From: Sphingomonas sp. M1-B02
Lineage (GTDB): Bacteria; Pseudomonadota; Alphaproteobacteria; Sphingomonadales; Sphingomonadaceae
NCBI RefSeq assembly: GCF_026167525.1
Contig: NZ_CP110679.1
Location: 558,001-622,000 of the forward strand
DNA length: 64,000 bases
Reading direction: 5' to 3'
Below are positions 9,440 through 19,517 of this stretch, in pieces; the stretch's first letter is position 1; each line of letters opens with the position of its first letter. The notes under the pieces are model-generated. The model did no database searches and had not been told where the DNA came from. It saw only the letters and a program-made list of their open reading frames with translations. A program made the position numbers and the translations under genes.

Positions 9440-10051
9440 ATGGCTAGGCGGGCTACGATCGGGCTCGGGGCGGTCCTGCTGCTCTTGCTTATTGCCGTGG
9501 CGTCGATGGTCCGCATCGTGCCGGCGTCCGCCCCGGTCGCCGCTCCGGTGCCCCAGCCAGCAACGCCGATGACCCGGGCGAACGAGGGAAATAGCTTCAG
9601 CCACGCGCTTCTTACGGTCCCCGTGCAGGGCGTCCCGCGCGGACAGATCGTCGATACCTGGGGTCAGAGCCGGGACGCGGGCGCGCGGCAGCATCAGGCG
9701 ACGGACATCATGGCGGCAGGCGGCACGCCGGTGATCGCCGCCGCACCCGGAACCGTGGAGAAGCTGTTCGACAGCAAGGGCGTGGGCGGAATTTCAGTCT
9801 ATGTTCGCTCGCCAGATCGGTTGTGGAGCTACTATTATGCGCATCTGCAAGGCTACGCCCCCGGCCTTGTCGAAGGAATGCAGGTGCGACCGGGCGACTT
9901 GCTGGGCTATGTCGGCGACACGGGCAATTCGGGCACGGGCAACTTCCACCTTCATTTCGGCGTGTCGCGGATGCGGCCCGAAGAGCGTTGGCACCAGGGG
10001 CGGCCGGTCAATCCCTATCCGCTGCTTGCGGGTTCGGCGCCCCGGGGCTAA
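9440..10051 (+). CDS. M23 family metallopeptidase (peptidoglycan endopeptidase-like)
   Basis: A 203-residue protein with one N-terminal membrane or signal segment (about 7-25), a Pro/Ala-rich linker, and an LytM/M23 domain. The zinc ligands are all visible: His85 and Asp89 in HQATD, and His172 in the HLHFG motif, with His135 and His170 as catalytic residues. Because the set is complete it is probably an active endopeptidase rather than an EnvC-type activator. The ATG at 9440 follows an AAGAG site; a longer frame from 9374 overlaps the transpeptidase and is rejected. Coupling to the L,D-transpeptidase suggests a joint role in wall remodelling. Confidence 0.9.
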   Translation: MARRATIGLGAVLLLLLIAVASMVRIVPASAPVAAPVPQPATPMTRANEGNSFSHALLTVPVQGVPRGQIVDTWGQSRDAGARQHQATDIMAAGGTPVIAAAPGTVEKLFDSKGVGGISVYVRSPDRLWSYYYAHLQGYAPGLVEGMQVRPGDLLGYVGDTGNSGTGNFHLHFGVSRMRPEERWHQGRPVNPYPLLAGSAPRG

Positions 10052-10092
10052 AGGCCCGCCTTCGCTCTTTCTCAGTATACAGGTCTCTTCCC

Positions 10093-10656
10093 ATGAAGAT
10101 CAGCGGCGTGGACATCCGTCCCGGCAATATCATCGAATATGAAGGCGGCATCTGGAAGGCCGTCAAGATTCAGCACACCCAGCCCGGCAAGGGCGGCGCC
10201 TATATGCAGGTCGAGATGAAGAACCTCATCGACGGCCGCAAGAACAACGTCCGTTTCCGCTCGGCGGAGACGGTGGAGCGCGTGCGGCTCGACACCAAGG
10301 ACTTCCAGTTCCTGTTCCGCGACGGCGACGCGCTGACCTTCATGGACAAGGACAATTACGAGCAAATCACGCTCGACGCCGGGATCCTGGGCGATGCCGC
10401 GGCCTTCCTGCAGGACGGGATGGACGTGGTGCTCGAGCTTTGGGACGAGCGGCCGATCTCGGTCCAGCTGCCCGACACGATCGAGGCGATGATCGTCGAG
10501 GCGGATGCGGTGGTGAAGGGGCAGACCGCCTCTTCGAGCTACAAGCCTGCGGTGCTGGAGAACGGCGTGCGCGTGATGGTGCCGCCGCATATCGGCGCGG
10601 GCACGCGGATCGTGGTCGACGTTTACGAGCAGACCTACGTGAAGCGCGCCGACTGA
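10093..10656 (+). CDS. efp: Translation elongation factor P
   Basis: Relieves ribosome stalling at polyproline stretches by entering the E site. The 187-residue protein has the three beta-barrel layout: KOW-like N-terminal domain, central OB domain, and C-terminal OB domain ending near [13 protein letters not shown]. The tip loop reads QPGKGGA with Lys33, a lysine-type tip as in EpmA-modified factors and not the Arg32 (EarP) type. No modification enzyme gene is adjacent. The ATG at 10093 was chosen from the conserved MKISG start; the open frame extends upstream over the M23 gene in another frame. A palindromic repeat follows the stop. Confidence 0.95.
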   Translation: MKISGVDIRPGNIIEYEGGIWKAVKIQHTQPGKGGAYMQVEMKNLIDGRKNNVRFRSAETVERVRLDTKDFQFLFRDGDALTFMDKDNYEQITLDAGILGDAAAFLQDGMDVVLELWDERPISVQLPDTIEAMIVEADAVVKGQTASSSYKPAVLENGVRVMVPPHIGAGTRIVVDVYEQTYVKRAD

Positions 10657-10667
10657 TACTTCTTGTT

Positions 10668-10776
10668 CCCCTCCCGCCTGCGGGAGGGGTTAGGGGAGGG
10701 GGTGTTCAGGGCCTCACGCTTTCCCCTCTGATGATCTGACAGGCCCTCCCCCGACCCCTCCCGCAAGCGGGAGGGG
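10668..10776. repeat. Second copy of the paired palindromic repeat, between efp and suhB
   Basis: Two 22-base hairpins at 10668-10689 and 10755-10776, built on the same CCCCTCCCGC arm as the gap-pgk copy. The right hairpin (AA loop) is identical in sequence to the right hairpin at 4917-4938, while the left differs only in its two-base loop. The inner GGGGAGGGG and CCCTCCCCC tracts are also shared, but the central 50 bases differ. The right end runs into GGGGGGAG, which is the only candidate ribosome site for the following GTG-started gene. Confidence 0.87.
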
Positions 10777-10787
10777 GGAGATAGATA

Positions 10788-11609
10788 GTGGTTTCCCATT
10801 CCGGCCTCATCACCGTCATCGAGCGTGCCTGCCGCAAGGCGGGGCCGCGGCTTCGGCGCGACTTTAACGAGGTCCAGCAGCTGCAGGTGAGCCGCAAGGG
10901 CCCGGCCGACTTCGTGTCTATCGCCGATCGTCGCGCCGAGGATACGCTGATCGAGGAGCTGCAGCATGCGCGGCCCGATTGGGGCTTTTTGGTCGAGGAG
11001 CGCGGCGAGATTGCCGGCGATCCCAACAAGCCGCGCTGGATCATCGATCCGCTCGACGGCACCAGCAACTTCCTCCACGGCATCCCGCATTTCTGCATCT
11101 CGGTCGCGGTGGAAGATCCGCATGGCAGCCAGGGGCGGCCCGAGGTCACCACCGGCTATATCTACCAGCCGATGACCGACGAGAGCTTCTGGGCCGAAAA
11201 GGGCAGGGGGGCCTGGGTGCAGGACCAGCGGCTGCGCGTATCGGCGCGGCGCGATCTGGCCGATTCGCTGATCGCGACCGGCATTCCCTTCATGGGGCAT
11301 GGCGATTTCGCCGAATGGAGCCGGATTTTCGGCGCAGTGGCGCCCGAAGTCGCGGGGATTCGCCGGCTGGGCGCCGCGGCGCTCGATCTGGCGTGGGTCG
11401 CGGCGGGGCGCTTCGACGGCTATTGGGAATCGCACCTTAAGCCCTGGGACGTCGCGGCGGGGATGCTGATGGTCAAGGAGGCCGGGGGCTTCGTCACCGA
11501 TTTCCGCGGGCAGGACATGGCGCGCGAGCGCAACCAGTTCCTGGCGGCAAACGACGTGATTCACTCCAAGCTGCACAAGCTCGTCGCGAACGCGCTGCGC
11601 AACCAGTAA
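10788..11609 (+). CDS. suhB: Inositol-1-monophosphatase family protein (SuhB-like)
   Basis: A Mg-dependent phosphatase of the IMPase/CysQ/FBPase superfamily; in bacteria this subgroup dephosphorylates inositol-1-phosphate and the E. coli homologue also assists rRNA transcription. The 273-residue protein has both metal motifs: Glu70 in LVEERGE, then WIIDPLDGTSNFLHG (Asp87, Asp90) and the C-terminal PWDVAAG. Start is GTG at 10788 with GGAG about ten bases upstream, supplied by the end of the palindromic repeat. It is the last gene before the nuo operon; a weak GGGGC/GCCCC hairpin after the stop might end the transcript. Confidence 0.9.
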   Translation: MVSHSGLITVIERACRKAGPRLRRDFNEVQQLQVSRKGPADFVSIADRRAEDTLIEELQHARPDWGFLVEERGEIAGDPNKPRWIIDPLDGTSNFLHGIPHFCISVAVEDPHGSQGRPEVTTGYIYQPMTDESFWAEKGRGAWVQDQRLRVSARRDLADSLIATGIPFMGHGDFAEWSRIFGAVAPEVAGIRRLGAAALDLAWVAAGRFDGYWESHLKPWDVAAGMLMVKEAGGFVTDFRGQDMARERNQFLAANDVIHSKLHKLVANALRNQ

Positions 11610-11631
11610 GGGGCGGCGCAAGCCCCGCTTA

Positions 11632-11648
11632 TTGCGAAGCATTCTCAG
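11632..11648. promoter_or_regulatory. Candidate Fur-like box upstream of the nuo operon
   Basis: The 17-base sequence TTGCGAAGCATTCTCAG is an imperfect inverted repeat (TTGCGAA against TTCTCAG, 5 of 7 pairs) that resembles the TTGCGAA-type iron boxes seen in front of iron genes in sphingomonads. It lies 74 bases before the nuoA start in the 112-base intergenic gap. No other evidence supports binding, so this is a motif-level guess. Confidence 0.3.
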
Positions 11649-11721
11649 GCCTCCGGGCCTTGCCGCACCGGGGGCATGCTCCTAAAGCCACCCCTAGATT
11701 CCGCATCCGCGAGAAGGTGTC

Positions 11722-12096
11722 TTGGTCGATTTATCGCAATATCTGCCGATCCTGCTGTTCCTCGGCGTGGCGCTGGTGCTTTCGAGCGTCTTCGTGTTCG
11801 CGCCGATGGCGGTCGGCCGCCTGACGGGCACGCATCAGCCTACCCCTGAGAAGCTCACCGAATATGAGTGCGGCTTCCCGGCGTTCGAGGACAGCCGCAG
11901 CCAGTTCGATGTGCGTTTCTATCTGGTCGCGATCCTCTTCATCATCTTCGATCTCGAAGCGGCCTTCCTGTTCCCTTGGGCGGTATCGGTGTTCGATCTC
12001 GGCTGGACCGCGTGGATTTCGATGATGGTGTTTATCGGCGAGCTCGCGCTCGGCCTGGTTTATGCGTGGAAGAAAGGTGCGTTGGAGTGGGAGTAG
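11722..12096 (+). CDS. nuoA: NADH-quinone oxidoreductase subunit A
   Basis: Membrane subunit of complex I at the junction with the peripheral arm. 124 residues with three transmembrane helices (about 7-29, 64-85, 92-113) and the conserved loop [14 protein letters not shown] followed by [17 protein letters not shown], which carries the Cys and acidic residues typical of NuoA. The start is TTG at 11722 with GAGAAGG just upstream; no in-frame ATG is suitably placed. It opens the nuo operon and its 3-prime end overlaps nuoB. Confidence 0.94.
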   Translation: MVDLSQYLPILLFLGVALVLSSVFVFAPMAVGRLTGTHQPTPEKLTEYECGFPAFEDSRSQFDVRFYLVAILFIIFDLEAAFLFPWAVSVFDLGWTAWISMMVFIGELALGLVYAWKKGALEWE

Positions 12097-12623
12097 AATT
12101 GAGCCCTCCGCCGCCGGGGACGTTGCCGAACGTCGCGTTCCTCGACGACATCAATGCCGAGATCGGCGACAAGGGTTTCCTGGTCACGTCGACCGAGGAG
12201 CTGTTCCAGTGGGCGCGCACCGGCTCGCTGTGGTGGATGACCTTCGGGCTGGCCTGCTGCGCGGTCGAGATGATCCACGTCAACATGCCGCGCTACGACA
12301 TGGAGCGCTTCGGCGCCGCGCCGCGCGCGAGCCCACGTCAGTCCGACGTGATGATCGTCGCGGGTACGCTCTGCAACAAGATGGCTCCGGCCCTGCGCCG
12401 CGTTTACGACCAGATGTCCGAGCCGAAATATGTGATTTCGATGGGCAGCTGCGCCAATGGCGGCGGCTATTACCACTATAGCTATTCCGTCGTCCGCGGC
12501 TGTGACCGGATCGTGCCGGTGGACATCTATGTCCCGGGCTGCCCGCCGACCGCCGAGGCGTTGCTGTATGGCGTGATGCAGCTGCAGCGGAAGATCCGCC
12601 GCATCGGGACGCTCGAACGGTGA
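12087..12623 (+). CDS. nuoB: NADH-quinone oxidoreductase subunit B
   Basis: Carries the terminal Fe-S cluster N2 that passes electrons to quinone. From a GTG at 12087 the protein has 178 residues; the N2 ligands are Cys57-Cys58, Cys122 and Cys152, all in their usual contexts ([24 protein letters not shown]). A TTG at 12099 with GGGAG five bases upstream is an equally possible start and would drop four residues. Overlaps nuoA by ten bases if the GTG is used, and ends in a GTGA overlap with nuoC. Confidence 0.94.
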   Translation: MGVELSPPPPGTLPNVAFLDDINAEIGDKGFLVTSTEELFQWARTGSLWWMTFGLACCAVEMIHVNMPRYDMERFGAAPRASPRQSDVMIVAGTLCNKMAPALRRVYDQMSEPKYVISMGSCANGGGYYHYSYSVVRGCDRIVPVDIYVPGCPPTAEALLYGVMQLQRKIRRIGTLER

Positions 12624-13531
12624 GGGCGCCCGCACCCCGATATACTGCCAATGACGGCGTGATCGAGGCGGCCGAGGCTGCGCTCGGCGACATGCTGTTG
12701 TCGGCCAAGGATGCGGTCGGCGAAGTTTCGCTTAACGTGGATCGCGCGCGGTTGGTCGAGGCGATGATCGCGCTGCGCGACACGCCGGGGCTGGCCTATC
12801 AGCAGCTGATGGAAATCGCCGGCGTCGATTATCCCGAGCGGCCCGAGCGGTTCGAAGTGGTCTATTGCCTGCTGTCGCTGACCCGCAACCACCGCATTCA
12901 GGTGCGGGCCTCGGCTGACGAAGAGCAGGCGATCCCCAGCGTCACGGGCATCTGGCCGGTGGCGGGCTGGCTCGAGCGCGAAGTGTACGACATGTATGGC
13001 GTGCTGTTCGAGGGAAATACCGACCTGCGGCGCATCCTGACCGACTATGGCTTCGTCGGGCATCCGCTGCGCAAGGATTTCCCGATGACCGGCTATGTCG
13101 AGCTGCGTTATTCGGAAGAGGCCAAGCGCGTGGTCTATGAGCCCGTCAATCTGGCGCAGGATTTCCGCAATTTCGATTTCATGAGCCCGTGGGAAGGCGC
13201 GCAATATGTGCTGCCGGGCGACGAGAAGGCGCCGAGCGGCCCAGGGCCGGGCGATACGCCGCAGGGCAAGCCCGCGCCGACGCCCGCACAGCCTGCAGCC
13301 ACGCCGGCAGTGCCCGAGGCGAAGGGCGCACCGACGCCGCTTTCCGCCGACGAGATCATCAAGGCCGGGGTCAGGAACGACAAGACCGTGACGCCGCACG
13401 CCAAGACCAGCAAGACCACCGAAGGCACCGAGGATACCGGCGCGGGCGAGCCCGATCCCGGCAACCAGCCTGAGGACAAGCCCAAGGATCCGGATGTCGT
13501 CCCGACCAAGGGCAAGGGCCAGAACCAATGA
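12620..13531 (+). CDS. nuoC: NADH-quinone oxidoreductase subunit C with a long low-complexity tail
   Basis: Peripheral-arm scaffold subunit of complex I. Residues about 1-200 form the usual 30-kDa subunit fold, with [37 protein letters not shown] in the standard place and the C-terminal [11 protein letters not shown]. About 100 further residues follow, rich in Pro, Lys, Asp, Gly and Thr and without hydrophobic core, so likely disordered. The family is usually about 200 residues when not fused to NuoD. Starts with GTG in a GTGA overlap with nuoB and overlaps nuoD by four bases. Confidence 0.94.
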   Translation: MRAPAPRYTANDGVIEAAEAALGDMLLSAKDAVGEVSLNVDRARLVEAMIALRDTPGLAYQQLMEIAGVDYPERPERFEVVYCLLSLTRNHRIQVRASADEEQAIPSVTGIWPVAGWLEREVYDMYGVLFEGNTDLRRILTDYGFVGHPLRKDFPMTGYVELRYSEEAKRVVYEPVNLAQDFRNFDFMSPWEGAQYVLPGDEKAPSGPGPGDTPQGKPAPTPAQPAATPAVPEAKGAPTPLSADEIIKAGVRNDKTVTPHAKTSKTTEGTEDTGAGEPDPGNQPEDKPKDPDVVPTKGKGQNQ

Positions 13532-14763
13532 GCGACACCATCGACCAGATCATGGGGCGCGAGACGCTCGACGACACGGCTACGGGCGATGTCGAGATCC
13601 AGAACTATACGATCAATTTCGGTCCGCAGCATCCTGCGGCGCACGGCGTGCTGCGTCTCGTGCTCGAGCTGGATGGCGAGATCGTTGAGCGAGTCGATCC
13701 GCATATCGGGCTGCTCCATCGCGGCACCGAGAAATTGATCGAGTACAAGACCTACACCCAGGCGCTGCCCTATTTCGATCGCTTCGATTATTGCTCGCCG
13801 ATGGCGATGGAGCACACTTATGTGCTCGCAGTCGAGAAGCTGCTCGACCTCGAAGTGCCGATCCGCGCGCAATATCTCCGCGTCTTCTTCGCCGAGCTGA
13901 CGCGCATCAAGAATCATATGCTGAACCTGGGTTCGCACGTGATGGACGTCGGCGCGATGACGCCGAACCTGTGGCTGTTCGAGCTGCGCGAAGATTGCAT
14001 GAATTTCTATGAGCGTGCCTCCGGCGCGCGGATGCATGCGAACTATTTCCGCGTCGGCGGGGTGCGGCAGGACGTGCCGCTCAAGCTGCTGACCGACATC
14101 GGCGACTGGCTCGACACGCGGCTGCCGCGCCTGTTCGAGGATGCGATCAGCCTGGTGGCCGAGAACCGCATCTTCAAGCAGCGCAACGTCGACATCGCCG
14201 TGGTGAGCCGCGACGATGCGATCAAATGGGGTTTCTCGGGGCCGATGATCCGCGCCGCGGGCATCCCCTGGGATCTGCGCAAGTCACAGCCTTACGACGT
14301 GTATGACCGGATGGAGTTCGACATTCCCGTCGGCACCCGCGGCGATTGCTATGATCGCTTCATGGTGCGCGTCGAGGAGGTTCGCCAATCGGCGCGGATC
14401 ATGAAGCAGTGCCTGGCGGACATGCCCGAGGGGCCGGTGCTGACGCTCGATCGCAAGGTGGCACCGCCCAAGCGGGGCGAGATGAAGCAATCGATGGAAG
14501 CGCTGATCCACCACTTCAAGCTGTTCACCGAAGGGTATCACGTGCCGGCGGGCGAAGTGTATGTCGCGACCGAGAGCCCCAAGGGCGAGTTCGGCGTCTA
14601 TCTGGTGAGCGATGGCACCAACAAGCCGTATCGCTGCAAGGTGCGGCCGACCGCGTTCAGTCATTTGCAGGCGATGGATTTCATGTCGCGCGGGCACATG
14701 CTCGCCGACACGACGGCGATCCTGGGCGCGATGGATATTGTTTTTGGTGAATGTGACCGCTGA
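13528..14763 (+). CDS. nuoD: NADH-quinone oxidoreductase subunit D
   Basis: 49-kDa subunit that forms the quinone-binding cavity together with NuoB. 411 residues. Family landmarks include [21 protein letters not shown] near residues 31-51, [23 protein letters not shown] with the quinone-site Tyr/His region, [13 protein letters not shown], and the C-terminal DIVFGECDR. Start ATG overlaps the nuoC stop and the stop shares one base with nuoE, so translation is likely coupled. Confidence 0.96.
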   Translation: MSDTIDQIMGRETLDDTATGDVEIQNYTINFGPQHPAAHGVLRLVLELDGEIVERVDPHIGLLHRGTEKLIEYKTYTQALPYFDRFDYCSPMAMEHTYVLAVEKLLDLEVPIRAQYLRVFFAELTRIKNHMLNLGSHVMDVGAMTPNLWLFELREDCMNFYERASGARMHANYFRVGGVRQDVPLKLLTDIGDWLDTRLPRLFEDAISLVAENRIFKQRNVDIAVVSRDDAIKWGFSGPMIRAAGIPWDLRKSQPYDVYDRMEFDIPVGTRGDCYDRFMVRVEEVRQSARIMKQCLADMPEGPVLTLDRKVAPPKRGEMKQSMEALIHHFKLFTEGYHVPAGEVYVATESPKGEFGVYLVSDGTNKPYRCKVRPTAFSHLQAMDFMSRGHMLADTTAILGAMDIVFGECDR

Positions 14764-15431
14764 TGGCTGACGCACCAACCCTTCCCGACGAAGCCGAGAC
14801 CCGCGCCCGCTGGGGCAATTTCGCCTGGACGCCGGAAAATTCCGAGAAGGCGCGCGAGATCGTCGGGCGCTATCCGCCGGGGCGGCAGCAGTCGGCGTCG
14901 ATCCCTTTCCTCGATTTGGCGCAGCGCCAGGTGGGGGCGGAGACCAATACGCAGGGCTGGCTGCCGATCCCGGTGATCGAGTTCGTCGCGCGCGAGCTGG
15001 GCATGCACTATATGCGCGTGTTCGAAGTCGCGACCTTCTACACGATGTTCAATCTGGTGCCGGTCGGCCGCTATCATGTGCAGGTCTGCGGGACGACGCC
15101 GTGCATGCTGCGCGGTTCGGACGATGTGATGGCCGCGTGCAAGAATCGCGGGATGAGCAAGGGGCACACGACCGCCGACGGCATGTTCACGCTCAGCGAA
15201 GTCGAGTGCCTGGGAACCTGCGCCAATGCGCCGATGGTGCAGATCAACGACGATAATTTCGAGGATCTCGATTACGACAAGACCGTCGCGATCCTGGATG
15301 CGCTGGCACGCGGCGAAAGCCCCAAGCCCGGCCCGCAGATCGATCGCCAGACCAGCGCCGCCGAGGGCGGGCCCACCAATCTGACCGCGATGGTATCCGA
15401 GAATCACGACTATCGGGGGGAATGGGCATGA
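14763..15431 (+). CDS. nuoE: NADH-quinone oxidoreductase subunit E
   Basis: 24-kDa subunit binding the [2Fe-2S] cluster N1a. The ligands are Cys109, Cys114, Cys149 and Cys153 in the motifs VCGTTPC and VECLGTC. At 222 residues it is longer than the core domain; the last 30 or so residues are a polar extension ending YRGEWA, similar to tails seen in alphaproteobacterial NuoE. Its stop overlaps the start of a small membrane protein gene (ATGA), not nuoF as in most operons. Confidence 0.95.
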   Translation: MADAPTLPDEAETRARWGNFAWTPENSEKAREIVGRYPPGRQQSASIPFLDLAQRQVGAETNTQGWLPIPVIEFVARELGMHYMRVFEVATFYTMFNLVPVGRYHVQVCGTTPCMLRGSDDVMAACKNRGMSKGHTTADGMFTLSEVECLGTCANAPMVQINDDNFEDLDYDKTVAILDALARGESPKPGPQIDRQTSAAEGGPTNLTAMVSENHDYRGEWA

Positions 15432-15601
15432 TCCGCGAGAACAAGAATCTGATCGTCACGATCCTGGCGGTCATCGGCGGGCTGGTCGTGCTCGGCTGGG
15501 TCCTGCGCATCACCTTCTCGCTGCTCGGCCCGCTGATCCTGATCGGCATCGCGGTGTTGATTTACATGATGTTCTTCAAGAACAAGGGAAGCGGCCGGTA
15601 A
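15428..15601 (+). CDS. 57-residue membrane protein between nuoE and nuoF
   Basis: An ATG at 15428 overlaps the nuoE stop and the TAA at 15599-15601 overlaps the nuoF ATG by one base, so the frame fills the gap exactly. The product has a charged N-terminus (MIRENKN), two closely spaced hydrophobic helices (about 8-27 and 31-50) and a basic tail (KNKGSGR), giving a hairpin membrane topology. I know no named family. Tight coupling on both sides suggests it is translated at the same level as the complex I subunits; an accessory or assembly role is inference. Confidence 0.85.
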   Translation: MIRENKNLIVTILAVIGGLVVLGWVLRITFSLLGPLILIGIAVLIYMMFFKNKGSGR

Positions 15602-16905
15602 TGCTCGCCGACAAGGACCGCATCTTCACCAATGTCTACGGGTTCCAGCCCTGGAACCTGCCCGCGGCGCGTGTCCGCGGCGACTGGGACAATACCAAGG
15701 CGCTGATGGCGCTGGGGCAGGACACGATCATCGATCGCGTCAAGGCTTCGGGCCTGCGCGGGCGTGGCGGTGCGGGCTTCCCGACGGGCGTGAAATGGGG
15801 CTTCATGCCCAAGGAACCCAAGCCCGAGCGGCCCAACTTCCTGGTGATCAACGCCGACGAATCCGAGCCGGGCTCGTGCAAGGATCGCGAGATCATCCGC
15901 CATGATCCGCACAAATTGATCGAAGGCGCGCTGATCGCCGGCTTCGCGATGCGCGCACGGGCGGCCTATATCTACATCCGCGGCGAATATATTCGCGAGG
16001 CGGAGACGCTATTCGCGGCGGTCGCCGAGGCCTATGATGCGGGCATGCTCGGCAAGAATGCCGCGGGCTCGGGCTATGATTTCGACGTCTTCGTCCATCG
16101 CGGCGCCGGCGCTTATATCTGCGGCGAAGAGACCGCGATGCTCGAGAGTCTCGAGGGCAAGAAGGGCCAGCCGCGGTTGAAGCCACCGTTCCCGGCGGGC
16201 GCAGGGCTCTATGGCTGCCCGACGACGGTCAACAATGTCGAATCGATCGCAGTCGTCCCGACGATCCTGCGGCGCGGGCCCGAATGGTTCTCCAGCTTCG
16301 GCGCGGAGAACAACAAGGGCACCAAGCTCTTCCAGATTAGCGGCCATGTGAACAAGCCTGTGGTGGTCGAGGAGGCGATGAGCATCAGCTTCCGCGAACT
16401 GATCGAGACGCATTGCGGCGGCATTCGTGGTGGCTGGGACAATCTGCTCGCGGTGATCCCAGGTGGCTCCTCAGTGCCCTTGGTTCCGGCGGCGCAGATC
16501 ATGGACTGCGCGATGGATTTCGATGGCCTGAAGGCCGTCGGCTCAGGGCTCGGCACCGCGGCGATCATCGTCATGGACAAATCGACCGACATCGTCCGCG
16601 CGATTTCGCGACTCAGCTATTTCTACAAGCATGAGAGCTGCGGCCAGTGCACTCCGTGCCGCGAAGGCACTGGCTGGATGTGGCGCGTGATGGAGCGGAT
16701 GCGCACCGGCGACGCCGACCTCAGCGAGATCGATACGCTGCTTCAGGTCACCAAGCAGGTCGAGGGTCACACGATCTGCGCGCTCGGCGACGCCGCGGCG
16801 TGGCCGATACAGGGGCTGATCAAGCATTTCCGCCCGGAGATGGAGCGGCGGATCAACGAGCGTCAGGGCAATGGCGAAGCACCGATGATGGAGGCCGCCG
16901 AATGA
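15601..16905 (+). CDS. nuoF: NADH-quinone oxidoreductase subunit F
   Basis: 51-kDa subunit that binds NADH and FMN and holds [4Fe-4S] cluster N3. 434 residues. The FMN/NADH region is marked by [17 protein letters not shown] (about 51-67) and [19 protein letters not shown] (about 170-188); the cluster motif [11 protein letters not shown] is near residue 347, with a later Cys in TICALGD. Starts one base inside the stop of the 57-residue membrane gene and its stop overlaps the following secreted-protein gene (ATGA). Confidence 0.96.
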   Translation: MLADKDRIFTNVYGFQPWNLPAARVRGDWDNTKALMALGQDTIIDRVKASGLRGRGGAGFPTGVKWGFMPKEPKPERPNFLVINADESEPGSCKDREIIRHDPHKLIEGALIAGFAMRARAAYIYIRGEYIREAETLFAAVAEAYDAGMLGKNAAGSGYDFDVFVHRGAGAYICGEETAMLESLEGKKGQPRLKPPFPAGAGLYGCPTTVNNVESIAVVPTILRRGPEWFSSFGAENNKGTKLFQISGHVNKPVVVEEAMSISFRELIETHCGGIRGGWDNLLAVIPGGSSVPLVPAAQIMDCAMDFDGLKAVGSGLGTAAIIVMDKSTDIVRAISRLSYFYKHESCGQCTPCREGTGWMWRVMERMRTGDADLSEIDTLLQVTKQVEGHTICALGDAAAWPIQGLIKHFRPEMERRINERQGNGEAPMMEAAE

Positions 16906-17498
16906 GCATGGTTCTGAAACTGGCCGGGCTCGGCCTGATGCTGGCGCCGTTGCCGGCCCTGGCGCAGGACGACGCGGTGCTCAAGGCGTTCGGCAGTTGC
17001 GTGGTAAGCGCCGATGCCGCGGGCGCGCGCGCGCTGATCGCGCTTGAACCCCAGAGCGGCCAATCGCGTGACGCGGCGCGCAAGTTCGTCGACAAGAAGT
17101 CGGCGTGCGGTGCCGCGTTTACCAAGGATCGGCCCGACGCTGCCGCCGTGCGCGGGGCAATCGCGGAGCGGCTTTACCTGGACAGTTTCGCCGCTGCGCC
17201 GGCAGCGATCGTGGGCCCGCCTGCGCCGTTCGAAGGGAGCGGACAGCCGGGTCAGGTTCTGTACGACGTCACGCGATGCGCCGCGTCGCGCGATCCCGTG
17301 GCCGCCGACCAGCTGGTGCGATCGGCGCCGGCGTCGGCCGATGAGAAAGCGGCAATGCAGCGCCTGATCGCCGCAATAGGCAATTGCACGCCGGGCGGCG
17401 CGAAGGTCGGCTTCAACCGCGCCCAGCTGCGCGCGATGACCGCCGAAGGAATATACAAGGTCCGCAACGCAACCGCGGTTCCTGGAGCTACGAACTAA
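16902..17498 (+). CDS. Secreted protein with an internal duplication, between nuoF and nuoG
   Basis: A 198-residue protein with a clear signal peptide (about 1-22, ending ALAQ). The mature part holds two related segments of about 40 residues, each starting and ending with Cys: the first from [15 protein letters not shown] to SACG, the second from [15 protein letters not shown] to GNCTPG. The shared pattern is C-x-x-S-x-D-x-x-A-A with a helix, a Ser/Ala-rich middle and a closing Cys, suggesting two disulfide-closed helical repeats. Similar repeats occur in uncharacterised sphingomonad exported proteins. ATGA overlap with nuoF and a three-base gap to nuoG place it in the operon; function is unknown. 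Confidence 0.85.
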   Translation: MSMVLKLAGLGLMLAPLPALAQDDAVLKAFGSCVVSADAAGARALIALEPQSGQSRDAARKFVDKKSACGAAFTKDRPDAAAVRGAIAERLYLDSFAAAPAAIVGPPAPFEGSGQPGQVLYDVTRCAASRDPVAADQLVRSAPASADEKAAMQRLIAAIGNCTPGGAKVGFNRAQLRAMTAEGIYKVRNATAVPGATN

Positions 17499-17501
17499 GC
17501 C

Positions 17502-19517
17502 ATGCCAAAGCTGACGGTAGACGGAATAGAAGTGGAGGTTCCCCAGGGGGCGACCGTGCTCCAGGCCTGCGAGGCTGCGGGGAAGGAGATTCCGCGTTTC
17601 TGTTACCATGAGCGGCTGAGCATCGCCGGCAATTGCCGGATGTGCCTGGTCGAAGTGAAGCCGGGTCCGCCCAAGCCGCAGGCCAGTTGCGCGCTGCCGG
17701 CTGCCGACAATCAGGAAATCCGCACCGACAGCGCGATGGTGAAGGCAGCGCGCGAGGGCGTGATGGAATTCCTGCTGATCAACCATCCGCTCGATTGCCC
17801 GATTTGCGATCAGGGCGGCGAATGCGATCTGCAGGACCAGAGCCTGGCTTATGGCCGCGGGCACAGCCGCTATACCGAGAACAAGCGCGCCGTGACCGAA
17901 AAGTATATGGGTCCGATCATCAAGACGATCATGACCCGCTGCATCCAGTGCACGCGCTGCGTGCGCTTCGCCGAGGAAGTGGCCGGGGTGGAAGAGATCG
18001 GCGCGATCCATCGCGGCGAGGATATGCAGATCACGACCTATCTGGAGCACGCCTTCAAGAGCGAGCTTTCGGGCAATACGGTCGATCTCTGCCCGGTCGG
18101 CGCGCTGACGCATAAGCCGGTGGCGTTCGAGTATCGCCCGTGGGAACTGCGCAAGCATCTGAGCATCGACGTGATGGACGCCGTGGGCACCAACATTCGC
18201 CTCGACAGCCGCGGACGCCAGGTGATGCGCGTGCTTCCGCGGATCAACGAGGACGTCAACGAGGAATGGGCGCACGACAAGACGCGCTACCATGTCGACG
18301 GGCTGGTGCGGCGGCGGCTCGACCGCCCGTTCGTGCGCGTGAACGGAAAGCTGGTTGAGGCGAGCTGGGACGAGGCGTTCGACGCTATCGCCGCGGTCAA
18401 TGCTGGATCGAGCGTCGCGGCGATTGCCGGCGATTTGCTTGATTGCGAGACGATGTATGCGGCCAAGGCGCTGCTACGCGGGCTCGGCTCCGATCTGATC
18501 GAGAGCCGCCAGACCGGCATGTCTTATGATGTGACCAATCTGGGCGCGGTGGCGTTCAACCCGACGATCGCGGGGGTCGAGGAGGCCGATGCGGTCCTGC
18601 TGGCCGGCACCAATCTCCGTTGGGAAGCGCCGCTGATCAACACGCGGGTGCGCAAGGCGATCAAGCGTGGCGCGAAGGTTTTTGCGATCGGGCCCGAGAC
18701 CGAGCTGACTTACAAGGTCGAATGGCTCGGCAACGATCTCGGCATGCTCTCGAAGCTGCCCGAATCGCTCGCGCAGGCGATGGACAATGCCAAGCGGCCG
18801 ATGGTCATCCTTGGCCCGGGTGCGCTGGCCGAAGGGCATGGCGCGGCGTTGGCCTTTGCCGCGAGTGAAAATCTGGTGCGGACGCTGGAGGACGGCACGG
18901 CCTGGAACGGCTTCGGCGTGATCCACACCGCCGCGGCGCGGATGGGGGCACTGATGCTCGGCTTCGCGCAGAAGGGTGGCATCGCCGACGTGGCTGCCGC
19001 GTCGCCGAAGCTGGCTTTCTTCCTGGGTGCGGACGAAGTGGATTTCGCCAAGTTCGCGGGCAGCTTCAAGGTGTTCGTCGGTCATCATGGCGACAAGGGC
19101 GCGCATCATGCCGATGTGATCCTGCCCTCGGCCACCTATGCCGAGAAGCATGGCACCTATGTGAACCTCGAAGGCCGCGTGCAGCGTGCCGATCGTGCAG
19201 TGTTCCCGCTGGGGGATGCGCGCGAAGATTGGGCGATCCTGCGGGCGCTGTCCGACAAGCTCGGGGCAACGCTGCCGTTCGACAGTTTCGACGAATTGCG
19301 CGCGGCGATGGCATCCGAAGTGCCCGAACTGGGGCAGGAGGGGCTCGTTTCCTACGCCTGGGCACCTCCGGCGCTGGCGGCCGCGGCGAACGGCGAGGTC
19401 TCCTATCCGATCGCTGATTTCTATCTGACCAACGCGATCTGCCGCGCCTCGCCGACGATGCAGCGCTGCTCGTCCGAGCTGGTCCACGGCCAGGATTATG
19501 CGGAGGCCGCCGAATGA
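17502..19517 (+). CDS. nuoG: NADH-quinone oxidoreductase subunit G
   Basis: 75-kDa subunit carrying several Fe-S clusters of the electron chain. 671 residues. N-terminal [2Fe-2S] ligands lie in [16 protein letters not shown], the His-Cys3 cluster N5 in [14 protein letters not shown], and [4Fe-4S] N4 in [10 protein letters not shown] with a later CPVGAL. The rest is a molybdopterin-oxidoreductase-like domain lacking cofactor function, as usual in this subunit. ATG start three bases after the secreted-protein gene, and four-base overlap with nuoH. Confidence 0.96.
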   Translation: MPKLTVDGIEVEVPQGATVLQACEAAGKEIPRFCYHERLSIAGNCRMCLVEVKPGPPKPQASCALPAADNQEIRTDSAMVKAAREGVMEFLLINHPLDCPICDQGGECDLQDQSLAYGRGHSRYTENKRAVTEKYMGPIIKTIMTRCIQCTRCVRFAEEVAGVEEIGAIHRGEDMQITTYLEHAFKSELSGNTVDLCPVGALTHKPVAFEYRPWELRKHLSIDVMDAVGTNIRLDSRGRQVMRVLPRINEDVNEEWAHDKTRYHVDGLVRRRLDRPFVRVNGKLVEASWDEAFDAIAAVNAGSSVAAIAGDLLDCETMYAAKALLRGLGSDLIESRQTGMSYDVTNLGAVAFNPTIAGVEEADAVLLAGTNLRWEAPLINTRVRKAIKRGAKVFAIGPETELTYKVEWLGNDLGMLSKLPESLAQAMDNAKRPMVILGPGALAEGHGAALAFAASENLVRTLEDGTAWNGFGVIHTAAARMGALMLGFAQKGGIADVAAASPKLAFFLGADEVDFAKFAGSFKVFVGHHGDKGAHHADVILPSATYAEKHGTYVNLEGRVQRADRAVFPLGDAREDWAILRALSDKLGATLPFDSFDELRAAMASEVPELGQEGLVSYAWAPPALAAAANGEVSYPIADFYLTNAICRASPTMQRCSSELVHGQDYAEAAE

